Below are positions 1-8,216 of a DNA stretch of 57,963 nt, piece after piece. A program made the position numbers and the translations under genes. The number at the start of each line of letters is the position of its first letter. Positions within the stretch are counted from its first letter, which is position 1. Under the pieces are notes generated by a model, which searched no databases, was not told where the DNA came from, and saw nothing but the letters and a program-made list of their open reading frames with translations. The DNA is taken from contig JAZNEP010000030.1 in the NCBI GenBank assembly GCA_045588655.1, positions 1-57,963 of the forward strand, given 5' to 3'. This DNA comes from SVFI01 sp045588655. GTDB taxonomy: Bacteria > Bacillota > Clostridia > Lachnospirales > Lachnospiraceae.

Positions 1-947
1 AAGAGGTTGTTGTACTCAGGTGTACGAGCAAATTTGATACAACGTAACTTCATGATGAAGTGGTCAACAAACTCCTGAATCTGTTCTTCTGTAAATGTTC
101 CGTTCTTTAAGTCTCTTTCAGCATAGATGTCGATGAAAGTAGAAGTACGTCCAAGTGACATAGCAGCACCATTCTGCTCTTTAACTGCTGATAAGTATCC
201 GAAGTAAGTAGCCTGGATAGCTTCTTTTACGTTTGTAGCCGGTTTAGAAATATCACATCCGTAGAAGGAAGCCATTTCTTTCATCTGTTTGAGAGCTACA
301 ATCTGCTCAGAAATTTCTTCACGAAGACGGATAACATCATCTGTCATAACGCGTCCTGTAGAATCTTTCTGCTCTAATTTATCTTCGATAAGTCTGTCGA
401 TACCGTATAAAGCGATACGTCTGTAGTCACCGATGATACGTCCACGTCCGTAAGCATCCGGAAGACCTGTTACAACGTGTGAAGAACGGCAAGCTCTCAT
501 CTCTGCATTATATGCATCGAAACATCCAGCGTTGTGTGTTTTTCTGTGTGTTGAGAAGAACTCGCTGATTTCAGGATCTACTTCATATCCGTTATCTGCA
601 CAAGCTTTTTCTGCCATACGGATACCACCGTAAGGCTGCATTGAACGTTTGAAAGGTGCATCTGTCTGGAAACCTACGATAGTTTCTTTGTTCTTGTCAA
701 GGTAGCCAGGGCCATGAGAAACGATAGTAGAAACAACCTTTGTATCCATATCGAGAACTCCGCCTGCTTCTCTTTCTTTTTTGGTTAAATCCATAACCAT
801 TGCCCATAAATCTGTTGTGTTCTGTGTAGGTCCTGCAAGGAAAGAATCATCTCCGTCATATGGAGTATAGTTTTTCTGGATGAAATCACGTACGTTAATT
901 TCATTTTCCCATTTGCCGCCTACAAAATCTGTCCATTCTGGTCTCAT
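1..947 (-). CDS. pflB: Formate C-acetyltransferase (pyruvate formate-lyase), N-terminal part
   Basis: Glycyl-radical enzyme of anaerobic fermentation in the cytoplasm; it converts pyruvate and CoA to acetyl-CoA and formate. Reading the minus strand from the ATG at 947 gives MRPEWTDFVGGKWENEINVR, the usual PFL N-terminus. An AGGAGG box lies a few bases upstream (about 958-963). Only about 315 residues of the roughly 740 expected are inside the window, so the catalytic cysteines and the C-terminal glycyl-radical loop lie off the left edge. The reading frame is open throughout. An activating enzyme gene (pflA) often follows but cannot be seen here. A strong promoter lies directly upstream. Confidence 0.96.
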   Translation of the reverse strand, partial: MRPEWTDFVGGKWENEINVRDFIQKNYTPYDGDDSFLAGPTQNTTDLWAMVMDLTKKEREAGGVLDMDTKVVSTIVSHGPGYLDKNKETIVGFQTDAPFKRSMQPYGGIRMAEKACADNGYEVDPEISEFFSTHRKTHNAGCFDAYNAEMRACRSSHVVTGLPDAYGRGRIIGDYRRIALYGIDRLIEDKLEQKDSTGRVMTDDVIRLREEISEQIVALKQMKEMASFYGCDISKPATNVKEAIQATYFGYLSAVKEQNGAAMSLGRTSTFIDIYAERDLKNGTFTEEQIQEFVDHFIMKLRCIKFARTPEYNNL

Positions 948-1040
948 TTTGAAAAAGCCTCCTATAAAAATTATTTGAAAAAAATTAAACGGTGAAAATA
1001 CCGTAGTTGCGCATAATCACTATGCTTATTTTATATTTGC

Positions 1041-1070
1041 ATTATAATAGATAGATTGTATACAAGTCAA
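1041..1070 (-). promoter_or_regulatory. pflB promoter with an embedded palindrome
   Basis: On the minus strand TTGACT (1065-1070) and TATAAT (1041-1046) are separated by 18 bases, a near-consensus vegetative promoter about 95 bases before the pflB start. The 10-base palindrome TTGTATACAA (1056-1065) fills the spacer and touches the -35 box. A protein bound there would block polymerase, so it is a possible operator; the binding factor is unknown. Confidence 0.7.
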
Positions 1071-1165
1071 GCGAACCCATTGTTCTTTTTTGTGTACAAA
1101 ATAGGGAAAAACTGATACTATGGATATGCTATATCAGAGAGTGTTGACAGAAGGGAGATAGGGGT

Positions 1166-1822
1166 ATGGCAAAAAGTAAAATGGCCAATGCAGGAATTGA
1201 TATAATAACGTCTTTTGTTTTGTTTTTGTTTATCGTTTCGTTTTCCGTTACTTTTACGTTGCATTTCAAACCACTTTATTATTGGGACATTGATCTGCTT
1301 AAAATTGCAGAAAGCTCCGGAGTGGAAAAAGAGGAGATCATAGAAAATTACGATACGTTGATTGATTACAATTCTATGTTTTCAAAAGAAGAATTGGAAT
1401 TTCCGTCTTTTGTCATGTCGGAAGGTGGAAGGATACACTTTGAGGAAGTGAAGGTGATATTTGTTTATTTTCAGCAGATGGCATTGATTTGTGGCTTGCT
1501 CGCATTGGCTCTCATAGTTTTGCATGTGAGAAAGAAATCCTATCGTTTTCTAAAGCTGACATCCATTATTACGATATTGATTCCGTGTGTTTTGGGCGGT
1601 GCGATTGCAATCAACTGGGATTATGCGTTTGTGGCATTTCATAAAATCGCATTTGATAATGATTATTGGATTTTTGATGCAACGACCGATCCTGTCATTA
1701 CTATTTTGCCGGATACGTTCTTTTTGCATTGTGCAGCAATGATTCTGCTTCTTGTCATTGTAGGGAGTGTAGTTTGTTTGGTTAGTTATAAAAAGATGGA
1801 AAAAAAGTCTAAAAATGAATAG
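1166..1822 (+). CDS. TIGR01906/DUF1461 family integral membrane protein
   Basis: Predicted membrane protein of 218 residues with an N-terminal membrane segment (about 10-33), an extracytoplasmic loop of about 65 residues, two central segments (about 105-120 and 130-150) and a C-terminal one (about 183-207). The stretch FHKIAFDNDYWIFD followed by P..TILP is the hallmark of the TIGR01906 (DUF1461) family found in lactobacilli and clostridia. No function is established for the family and no catalytic motif is visible. The start is supported by an AAGGGAG box about 8 bases upstream of the ATG. It is transcribed away from pflB and ends 73 bases before the DUF1858 gene. Confidence 0.8.
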   Translation: MAKSKMANAGIDIITSFVLFLFIVSFSVTFTLHFKPLYYWDIDLLKIAESSGVEKEEIIENYDTLIDYNSMFSKEELEFPSFVMSEGGRIHFEEVKVIFVYFQQMALICGLLALALIVLHVRKKSYRFLKLTSIITILIPCVLGGAIAINWDYAFVAFHKIAFDNDYWIFDATTDPVITILPDTFFLHCAAMILLLVIVGSVVCLVSYKKMEKKSKNE

Positions 1823-1895
1823 TTGCGCTTGGGAATGGAAAGATGTATACTTACTAAGAATTAGTAACGAATCATGATATATGGAGGTAACCTAG

Positions 1896-2087
1896 ATGGA
1901 ACAGATAACAAAAGAAATGACAATTGGTGAAATCATTCGTAAAGATCAGACAGTAATTCCTATTTTAATGGAAGCAGGTATGCATTGTGTAGGATGCCCT
2001 TCCGCACAGGCAGAGAGCCTTGAGGAAGCAGCAATGGTACATGGAATGGATATAAATGCTCTGATGAAAGCGATCAATGAGAGATAA
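1896..2087 (+). CDS. DUF1858 domain protein (small cysteine-motif protein)
   Basis: A 63-residue cytoplasmic protein that consists entirely of a DUF1858 domain: I..ILRK/P.....I...AGM.C.GCP. The CVGC motif (Cys31, Cys34) lies at the N-terminus of a helix, as in related domains fused to hybrid-cluster or disulfide-oxidoreductase proteins. A redox or metal-binding role is plausible but unproven. A GGAGGT box lies 7 bases before the ATG. Its transcript ends at the strong hairpin just downstream. Confidence 0.85.
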   Translation: MEQITKEMTIGEIIRKDQTVIPILMEAGMHCVGCPSAQAESLEEAAMVHGMDINALMKAINER

Positions 2088-2106
2088 GAGAGATAAGAGG
2101 TAGTAG

Positions 2107-2157
2107 AAAAAAACGGGTATGCGGCTTTGGACCGTATACCCGTTATCTTTTTGTTGT
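2107..2157. terminator. Bidirectional terminator between DUF1858 gene and mecA
   Basis: A 13-base-pair stem (2112-2124 with 2132-2144, one G-T pair) with a 7-base loop. It is flanked by a run of A on the left (2107-2113) and T-rich sequence on the right, so it can terminate transcripts from both convergent genes. Confidence 0.85.
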
Positions 2158-2159
2158 TT

Positions 2160-2897
2160 TTAGACCTGAGAGAGAGAGGCGACAGCGTGGTCGCTGATAA
2201 TCTCTTCATAATGTTCCTGAATATATGCCTCTTTTGGGGCTTCTGCTTTTTCGATTCTTCCGTATTCGGAAGAAATGTTACATATGCGCCCGAATTCTTC
2301 CAGTGTCAGTCCGCCTTTGGTTAGGAGAAGGACATAACTGCCATTGTCCGGGTTTTTGTATAAAGTGTTTGTCTCATCATAAAAAGATGAAATATTGCGT
2401 GCAAGTGTACACAAATCATTTAAGCTGTCCGTTATGACAATTCTTGGAAATGCCGGTTCTTTATCTGCCGGCTTTGTTGTTTTTTCAGGAGTAGCTTGTT
2501 TTTGCTTACGTGCGCTCTCTTCAATGCGATGGAAGAGATCCAGTACATCATCGGCAAGATCCGAAGATGTGTGGGAAGAATCGTTATCATAATCGTCGTC
2601 TGCAGAGACGGACGGCGCAAACTTGGAAAAGCGCGTATCAATTTCTTCCGGATCTTCCACTTTGGTAATGATTAATATGATGGAGTCAGCACTGATTGGG
2701 ATGGCTTCTATCATAAGCGGAATGTTTTCCGCTTCAAACCCAAATTCAAAGGCCGCTTGTTGCATCATATCGCGAAAAAGAGTTTTTGCTTTTTCACTTC
2801 CGTAGGCAAGCTCACTGAGCTTTAGTTCTCTATCTGCCAGATCTGCACTGGTTAAGGTGCACTTGATCTGATGGTCATTTACTTTTTCAATTTTCAT
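2160..2897 (-). CDS. mecA: Adaptor protein MecA
   Basis: MecA-family adaptor that delivers substrates to the ClpC/ClpP protease; in Bacillus these include ComK. The N-terminal domain starts MKIEKVNDHQIKCTLTSADL and contains the RFRDMMQQ-like helix; a low-complexity acidic, Ser-rich linker (about residues 95-130) leads to the C-terminal Clp-binding domain (about 150-245). I chose the second ATG (2897) because an AAGGA box lies 10 bases upstream of it; the ATG at 2906 would almost overlap that box. It has its own promoter and is convergent with the DUF1858 gene. Confidence 0.9.
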   Translation of the reverse strand: MKIEKVNDHQIKCTLTSADLADRELKLSELAYGSEKAKTLFRDMMQQAAFEFGFEAENIPLMIEAIPISADSIILIITKVEDPEEIDTRFSKFAPSVSADDDYDNDSSHTSSDLADDVLDLFHRIEESARKQKQATPEKTTKPADKEPAFPRIVITDSLNDLCTLARNISSFYDETNTLYKNPDNGSYVLLLTKGGLTLEEFGRICNISSEYGRIEKAEAPKEAYIQEHYEEIISDHAVASLSQV

Positions 2898-2973
2898 AAT
2901 TATCATATCCTTATCTGTATTTATTCAAAAACCGACTAAAAACAACAAAAATATGTGATTATTTTGTATTTGT

Positions 2974-3002
2974 ATCTTATAACTTATGCCGATTTTAGTC
3001 AA
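2974..3002 (-). promoter_or_regulatory. mecA promoter
   Basis: On the minus strand TTGACT (2997-3002) and TAAGAT (2974-2979) are 17 bases apart, about 80 bases before the mecA start. Confidence 0.6.
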
Positions 3003-3052
3003 TAGAAGTTGAAACCTGAAACGCAGATTTCATAAAAATTTTAAGATTTTGC

Positions 3053-3081
3053 TTGCCAAAAGTAGGGGAATCTCATATACT
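3053..3081 (+). promoter_or_regulatory. Promoter of the structured leader upstream of the 3490 gene
   Basis: TTGCCA (3053-3058) and TATACT (3076-3081) are separated by exactly 17 bases. Transcription would begin near 3088, some 400 bases before the next sizeable gene. Confidence 0.6.
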
Positions 3082-3087
3082 TTATGC

Positions 3088-3280
3088 AAGAGATGCGTCC
3101 GGACAGTAGAGCACTGAAAGGAGGCATGACACATTGACCTCGCAAGAGGATTTCTTTTAGCAGTAAGCATATGCTTGCAACATATATTTAATACGAGTTA
3201 AGCAGTAAATCATTTTTGATTTATTGTATGTCTTTTAGGCACATATGTGTCTGGTTTTATCAATTCCTAATTTTTTTCAC
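3088..3280 (+). ncRNA. Candidate structured RNA or leader with a mini-ORF
   Basis: No sizeable gene fits in 2898-3489. This part begins just after a good promoter and folds locally into several hairpins: 3114-3120 with 3154-3160 enclosing CCTC-GCAA-GAGG (3138-3149); 3163-3168 with 3173-3178; 3206-3212 with 3217-3223; and 3237-3242 with 3247-3252. Within it a perfect AAAGGAGG (3117-3124) stands 9 bases before a TTG codon that opens an 8-codon reading frame (3134-3160, MTSQEDFF). It matches no riboswitch or small-RNA family I recognise. A T run at 3271-3277 could mark its end, but no strong terminator stem precedes it. The rest of the gap (3280-3470) is AT-rich with a possible second promoter (TTATGA at 3393, TATAAT at 3417). 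Confidence 0.35.
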
Positions 3281-3489
3281 AAATTCAATTTTAATAATTT
3301 TCTAAGTTTCAGAATCTATGGATCAATTTTTTTGTGCATGTCTGGATCATCTCTTAATAGTTTGAGCAAAACATTTCCCTATAATCATGAACTTATGAAA
3401 GTTTCCCACGAATTATTATAATATTTCACAAATATTTCTTTTGGTATTGGGTAACGGGGGGATGGAGTGCCAGGGAGAGGAGGATTTTT

Positions 3490-3804
3490 TTGACTGAAAA
3501 GAATGAATTCCGGTCCCAAAATACGGATGCGGAAGAAAACATGAAGTCCCTCATGAGGGGGATCGACTTGCAGATTTGGCTGATGAGTATGATTAGAAAT
3601 CAGCTTGATACTTATGTGAAAACAGACAATATAAATGGAATGTCAGGATTTTTAGACATATCCCAAACAGCAGAAGAGGGAGGAAAAAAGCCTATTGCCT
3701 GTGAGTTTGGCAGTCGATACGGTAAGGCTGGTTTTATGGCAGATGTAGAGCTGGACGAAAAAGGGGAGATTGCATCAATCCATTACGATTGGGTAGAGCC
3801 ATAA
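3490..3804 (+). CDS. Hypothetical protein, TTG start
   Basis: A 104-residue soluble protein that I do not recognise. The start is TTG, supported by an AGGAGG box (3478-3483) 6 bases upstream. The N-terminal third is polar, followed by a helix-like segment (GIDLQIWLMSMIRNQLDTYV) and a C-terminal half that looks like beta strands and ends HYDWVEP. There are no membrane segments and no signal peptide. It stands alone between the long leader and a terminator. Codon use resembles that of the neighbours, so it is probably a real gene. Confidence 0.7.
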   Translation: MTEKNEFRSQNTDAEENMKSLMRGIDLQIWLMSMIRNQLDTYVKTDNINGMSGFLDISQTAEEGGKKPIACEFGSRYGKAGFMADVELDEKGEIASIHYDWVEP

Positions 3805-3904
3805 GGTATATTTAAAAAGTAAGCCATGAATAACTAAAATGTAATACGATCGGATCGGAACCGGTGATGCTGATAAAACAAAATCCCCTCTATGTCATTG
3901 TCAG

Positions 3905-3928
3905 CGACCCGGTATCCGGTCTTTTTTG
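3905..3928 (+). terminator. Terminator after the 3490 gene
   Basis: GACC(C)GG pairs with CCGGTC around a TAT loop, with one bulged C, and is followed by TTTTTT (3922-3927). Confidence 0.6.
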
Positions 3929-4023
3929 TATGGGTGAAAAAAGATACAAAAAAAGAATGACGAGGTGGTCGGGATTTGGTATACTGAGATTGTCGATGCA
4001 AAACGATAAAAGGAGAATAAACC

Positions 4024-5763
4024 ATGGAGCAAACAGAGAAAAAGGGATGGATTCCGGTGGTAGTAGCAATTTTACTAATTATTATTATTGTAGGAGCCAC
4101 CGTCGGAAGAGAATTAGTAGACAAATATTCGTATTCAAAAGAGAAAATGGATCTTTACGAATATTATGGTGTGAATCAGGAAGAAGAATGTGTATTTCTT
4201 GTTCAAGATCAAGTGATGGAACAGAAAGCGGTTTGCAGGGATGGGAATTTTTATCTTCCATTGACATTTGTTCAGGAAAAATTGAATGATAAATTTTATT
4301 ATGATCAACAGGAAAAGCTGGTTATTTTTACGACGCCGACAGAGCAGTATGAATTTCCAGTGGATTCCGCTTCCTATACAATAGATGGACAGGCGGCGGA
4401 ATATGATAGTGCAGTGTGGATTTTACAAGATGAGCAGCCATATATTGAGTTGGATTTTGTGTCGCAGTATGCAAATTTCTTGAGTTTGATATATGGTGAA
4501 CCAAATAGGATACAGATTTATTTAGAAAATCAGACGTACCGCGTGGCAACGATTAAGAAAAATACAGATGTTCGTTATCAGGGGGGCATTAAAAGTGATA
4601 TATTAAAATCGGTTGAGAAGGGTGCGAAAGTTTATCTGCTGGAGGAGATGGAGACGTGGTCAAAAGTAAAGACGGAGGATTCCATTATCGGATATGTAGA
4701 AAATAAACGGCTGGAAGAAATGGATGAGGAAGCGATTGAAATAGCAAATGCTTATGTGCAGCCGGCCTATTCTTCTATTAAGAAAGAATACCCGATTAAT
4801 ATGGTGTGGCACCAGGTAACTAATGCGGTCGCGAATGAAGGGGTTGATGCGATGCTTGCCAATACAAAAGGGATAAACACCATTTCACCAACTTGGTTTT
4901 TCTTAAGTGATAATCAGGGGAATTTTACTTCCATTGCAGATCAGAGTTATGTCGATAACATGCATGCCAGAGGAATTGAGGTATGGGCATTGGCGGATAA
5001 TTTTACGAATGATGTTGAGATTGCACAGATTTTAGGTTCCACCACTAATCGAAGAAATCTGATTCAAAATCTGATACAGACCACACTTGCCTATGGAATT
5101 GATGGAATTAATATTGACTTTGAGCAGATTCCGATGGAAGCAGGGGCTGATTATGTTCAATTTTTGAGAGAACTCTCTATTCCATGCAGAGAAAATGGGA
5201 TTGTGTTGTCGGTGGATAACTATGTGCCGACAGAATATACCGCGCATTACGGTAGACGCGAACAGGGTGAGGTGGTCGATTATTTTGTCATCATGGGATA
5301 TGATGAACATTATTCGGGATCTTCGCAGGCCGGTAGCGTTGCTTCCTATGATTATGTGAAAGCAGGAATTGAGAATACAGTAAAAGATGTTCCGGCAGAA
5401 AAGGTGATTAATGGTATTCCGTTTTATACTCGTTTGTGGAAACTCGGAGATGGTGTTTCGTCTGAGGCGTTGTCGATGTCAGCAGCAGAAAATTACCTTG
5501 CGCAGTATGGCGTGACGGCGGTTTGGGATGAAAAAACAGCGCAAAATTTTGCTGAATTTGAAGCGGATGGAGCAAAATATCAGATTTGGCTGGAGGACGC
5601 ACAGAGTATACGGGCCAAATTGGACATTATGTCGATGTATTCGCTTGCCGGAGTGGCTGAGTGGAAACTGGGATTGGAGAAACCGGAAATATGGGATGTG
5701 ATTAATGAATATCTTACTGCGAGTCACGAAATTGTAACCGATGAATTGCAACTCATTGAGTAA
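4024..5763 (+). CDS. Membrane-anchored glycoside hydrolase family 18 protein
   Basis: A 579-residue surface hydrolase. Residues 10-27 are a membrane anchor. Residues about 40-170 resemble the copper-amine-oxidase N-terminal-like/stalk domain, and about 175-235 form an SH3-like segment (IIGYVENKRL). The rest is a GH18 barrel. The catalytic motif DGINIDFEQ (Asp360, Asp365, Glu367) matches the GH18 DxxDxDxE pattern with Asn at the second Asp. Family members related to Bacillus YaaH/YvbX cut N-acetylglucosamine linkages of peptidoglycan or spore cortex; the actual substrate here is inferred. An AAAGGAG box precedes the ATG. Good synteny partners are cwlD and the SleB-like gene nearby. Confidence 0.85.
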   Translation: MEQTEKKGWIPVVVAILLIIIIVGATVGRELVDKYSYSKEKMDLYEYYGVNQEEECVFLVQDQVMEQKAVCRDGNFYLPLTFVQEKLNDKFYYDQQEKLVIFTTPTEQYEFPVDSASYTIDGQAAEYDSAVWILQDEQPYIELDFVSQYANFLSLIYGEPNRIQIYLENQTYRVATIKKNTDVRYQGGIKSDILKSVEKGAKVYLLEEMETWSKVKTEDSIIGYVENKRLEEMDEEAIEIANAYVQPAYSSIKKEYPINMVWHQVTNAVANEGVDAMLANTKGINTISPTWFFLSDNQGNFTSIADQSYVDNMHARGIEVWALADNFTNDVEIAQILGSTTNRRNLIQNLIQTTLAYGIDGINIDFEQIPMEAGADYVQFLRELSIPCRENGIVLSVDNYVPTEYTAHYGRREQGEVVDYFVIMGYDEHYSGSSQAGSVASYDYVKAGIENTVKDVPAEKVINGIPFYTRLWKLGDGVSSEALSMSAAENYLAQYGVTAVWDEKTAQNFAEFEADGAKYQIWLEDAQSIRAKLDIMSMYSLAGVAEWKLGLEKPEIWDVINEYLTASHEIVTDELQLIE

Positions 5764-5790
5764 ATTTATAGCGTTATGAAAAACATGGAA

Positions 5791-5818
5791 GGCCACCCAA
5801 CTGGGTGGCCTGATTTAT
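5791..5818 (+). terminator. Terminator after the GH18 gene
   Basis: A perfect 8-base-pair stem GGCCACCC/GGGTGGCC (5791-5798, 5803-5810) with an AACT loop, followed by T-rich sequence. Confidence 0.7.
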
Positions 5819-5888
5819 TTCTGCTTTCATAGTTTGATGAAAATAGGCATATACATAGAGTAGATAGGCTTTGTTTGGGAGGTTCATA

Positions 5889-6602
5889 TTGAGGCATAAG
5901 ATTGTGTCTGCTCTTATGGCAGTCTGTTTGCTGATTAGCATGTATTATCTGGCCAAAACGGCTGCGCAATATACCATGGCATGGAAAAAGCAATCGGAGG
6001 AAAATAAAAGAATTGTTGTGGTAGATGCAGGGCATGGTGGAGATGATCCCGGAAAAGTGGGGATTAACGGAGCACTTGAGAAGGAGATTAATCTTTCCGT
6101 GGCAGGTTTTGTAAAGGAGTACCTGGAAGCACAGGATATCACGGTGGTTATGACAAGAAATAGTGATGATGGTCTTTATCATGCGGAGAGCAAAAATAAA
6201 AAGATTGAAGATTTAAAAAACAGATTAGCGCTGATAGAAGCGTCCGGGGCATCCCTTGCAGTCAGTATTCACCAAAACAGTTATACGTCGGAAAGGGTGA
6301 AAGGGGCGCAGGTTTTCTATTATGAAACTTCCGTTGAAGGAGAAAAGGCGGCGCTTTTGATGCAGGAGCAGCTTAGACAGGGGATAGAGAAAGAAAATAA
6401 ACGTAGTGCAAAAAAGAATGGGAGCTACTATTTGCTGAAAAAATCAACGGTTCCGACCATTATTGTGGAATGCGGTTTTCTTTCCAATGGAGAGGAAGCG
6501 GAATTGTTGTCACAGGAAGAGTATAGGAAAAAGATGGCATGGAATATTGCGCTTGGAGTTATGCAGTATCTAAATGGAGCGGGTATGGAAAATAAGGAGT
6601 AA
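5889..6602 (+). CDS. cwlD: N-acetylmuramoyl-L-alanine amidase, CwlD type
   Basis: Zinc amidase (Amidase_3) that removes peptides from muramic acid. CwlD acts with PdaA to make muramic-delta-lactam in spore cortex. After an N-terminal membrane segment, VVVDAGHGGDDPGK carries the first zinc His; then come the Glu of GALEKEINL, the His of SIHQN, and the catalytic Glu of TIIVECGFLSN. The start is taken as the TTG at 5889 because GGGAGG (5877-5882) lies 6 bases before it; a TTG at 5871 is possible but would precede that box. Length fits CwlD (about 237 residues). It lies between terminators and the threonylcarbamoyl-AMP synthase gene. Confidence 0.88.
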   Translation: MRHKIVSALMAVCLLISMYYLAKTAAQYTMAWKKQSEENKRIVVVDAGHGGDDPGKVGINGALEKEINLSVAGFVKEYLEAQDITVVMTRNSDDGLYHAESKNKKIEDLKNRLALIEASGASLAVSIHQNSYTSERVKGAQVFYYETSVEGEKAALLMQEQLRQGIEKENKRSAKKNGSYYLLKKSTVPTIIVECGFLSNGEEAELLSQEEYRKKMAWNIALGVMQYLNGAGMENKE

Positions 6603-6690
6603 ATCAAGACAGAGAAATAAAAGAAACGTTTGAAAGCTTTGAAAATTGTGTTATACTGTACGAAATATGGGAAAAAAGAGGTTTTGAATT

Positions 6691-7743
6691 TTGAAAACCA
6701 AATGGGTGAAAATCCAAGAAGAAAAACTGAAGAAAGAAACAATCCAGGAAGCAGGCTGTATCATCCGTAATGGTGGTTTGGTGGCGTTTCCGACAGAGAC
6801 AGTGTATGGACTCGGAGGGGATGCTCTAAATCCGTTGTCTGCACGAAAAATATATGAAGCAAAAGGTAGACCTTCCGATAATCCGTTGATTGTACATATC
6901 GCAAATGTGGAAGATATGAAACGCATTGCAGTGGAGATTCCTGAGCAGGCGATGTTGCTTGCGAAGCGATTTTGGCCGGGGCCGTTGACGATGATTTTGC
7001 GTAAGTCAAACGAAGTGCCGCCAGAGACGACAGGAGGGCTTGATACGGTGGCTGTGCGTTTTCCGGATCATGAAGTGGCGATTGAATTTATACGGGAAGC
7101 AGGAGGTTTTGTGGCTGCTCCCAGCGCAAATGTATCAGGAAGACCTTCTCCGACAATCGGCAGGCATGTTTATGAAGATATGGATGGAAGGATAGAAATG
7201 CTGCTTGATGACGGTGAGGTTGGAATTGGAGTAGAGTCTACGATTATAGATTTGACGGAAGAGATTCCGGTGATTTTAAGACCCGGACATATCACTTTGG
7301 AAATGTTGCAGGAGGTGCTTGGTGATGTTTGTCTTGATCCGACCATGCTTGAGGCAGATAGCCTTCAGGTTCCGAAAGCACCGGGGATGAAATATAAGCA
7401 TTATGCACCGAAAGGTGAGCTGACGATTATCTCTGGCTTACCGGACAAGGTGACGTGTCGAATCAGAGAGTTGCTTGCGCAAAAAAAGGCACTGGGATTA
7501 AGGACAGGTGTGATTGTGGCAAGTGAAGAGGCGTCTCTTTATGAAGCAGATGCGGTGAAAGTGACAGGAGAGAAAAACGATCTGGCTGCAGTTGCGAGAA
7601 GTCTGTTTCGAATCTTGCGAGAATTTGATGAAGAAAATATTGATTGCATGTACGTGGCCGCGGTGGAACAAGCGGGAATCGGACAGGCGGTCATGAACCG
7701 GATGCTAAAAGCAGCCGGGCATAAAGTAGAAAATTTAGTATAA
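6691..7743 (+). CDS. ywlC: L-threonylcarbamoyladenylate synthase (Sua5/YwlC)
   Basis: Makes threonylcarbamoyl-AMP from threonine, bicarbonate and ATP, the first step of t6A modification of ANN-decoding tRNAs. The N-terminal YrdC domain shows PTETVYGLGGDA, KGRPSDNPL and SANVSGRPSPT, the nucleotide-binding signatures. A linker and the C-terminal Sua5 domain (from about residue 240) make it the long Sua5 form and not the short TsaC. The start is TTG at 6691 with a GAGG box 9 bases upstream; no in-frame ATG lies near. It is followed by rpiB after 35 bases. Confidence 0.92.
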   Translation: MKTKWVKIQEEKLKKETIQEAGCIIRNGGLVAFPTETVYGLGGDALNPLSARKIYEAKGRPSDNPLIVHIANVEDMKRIAVEIPEQAMLLAKRFWPGPLTMILRKSNEVPPETTGGLDTVAVRFPDHEVAIEFIREAGGFVAAPSANVSGRPSPTIGRHVYEDMDGRIEMLLDDGEVGIGVESTIIDLTEEIPVILRPGHITLEMLQEVLGDVCLDPTMLEADSLQVPKAPGMKYKHYAPKGELTIISGLPDKVTCRIRELLAQKKALGLRTGVIVASEEASLYEADAVKVTGEKNDLAAVARSLFRILREFDEENIDCMYVAAVEQAGIGQAVMNRMLKAAGHKVENLV

Positions 7744-7778
7744 AAGGGTTGCAAGAGGGCAACCGGTTAGGAGGACAT

Positions 7779-8207
7779 ATGATAGCAGTAGGTAGTGATC
7801 ACGGCGGATATGATTTAAAGGAAATGGTAATCGCTCATTTAAAAGAAAGAGGGATGGAAGTAAAGGATGTAGGATGTTATGAGAAAGCATCTTGTGATTA
7901 TCCGGTGTTTGGACGTGCTGTTGCTAACGCAGTAGCAGCAGGCGAATGTGAAAAAGGAATTGTGATTTGTACCACAGGAATCGGTATTTCGATTACAGCA
8001 AATAAAGTAAAAGGAATTCGAGCTGCGCTTTGTGCAGACACTGTGACAGCAAAATTGACAAGACTTCACAATAATTCTAATATTCTTGCAATGGGAGCAG
8101 GAGTGATTGGACCAAATCTTGCCTTAGAGATTGTGGATACGTTTTTGGACACAGAATTCTCAGGGGATGAAAGACACCAGCGTAGAGTTGATCTGATTGA
8201 GGAATAA
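7779..8207 (+). CDS. rpiB: Ribose 5-phosphate isomerase B
   Basis: Interconverts ribose 5-phosphate and ribulose 5-phosphate in the pentose phosphate pathway. Visible motifs are SDHGG at the N-terminus, the catalytic Cys in CTTGIGISITANK and the RLHNNSNILAMGA block with the conserved His. Length (142 residues) is typical. I start it at the ATG at 7779, preceded by AGGAGG; an upstream TTG would add ten atypical residues. It sits in a tight run with ywlC and the dCMP deaminase gene (9-base gap), suggesting one transcript. Confidence 0.93.
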   Translation: MIAVGSDHGGYDLKEMVIAHLKERGMEVKDVGCYEKASCDYPVFGRAVANAVAAGECEKGIVICTTGIGISITANKVKGIRAALCADTVTAKLTRLHNNSNILAMGAGVIGPNLALEIVDTFLDTEFSGDERHQRRVDLIEE

Positions 8208-8216
8208 GGTAAGAAT

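Noticed and set aside
2225..2805. Plus-strand open frames inside the mecA region
   Set aside because: They are antisense to a clear MecA sequence, lack ribosome sites and have no family resemblance.
3864..4289. 141-codon plus-strand frame overlapping the GH18 start
   Set aside because: It crosses the terminator at 3905-3928 and overlaps the better supported GH18 gene in another frame.
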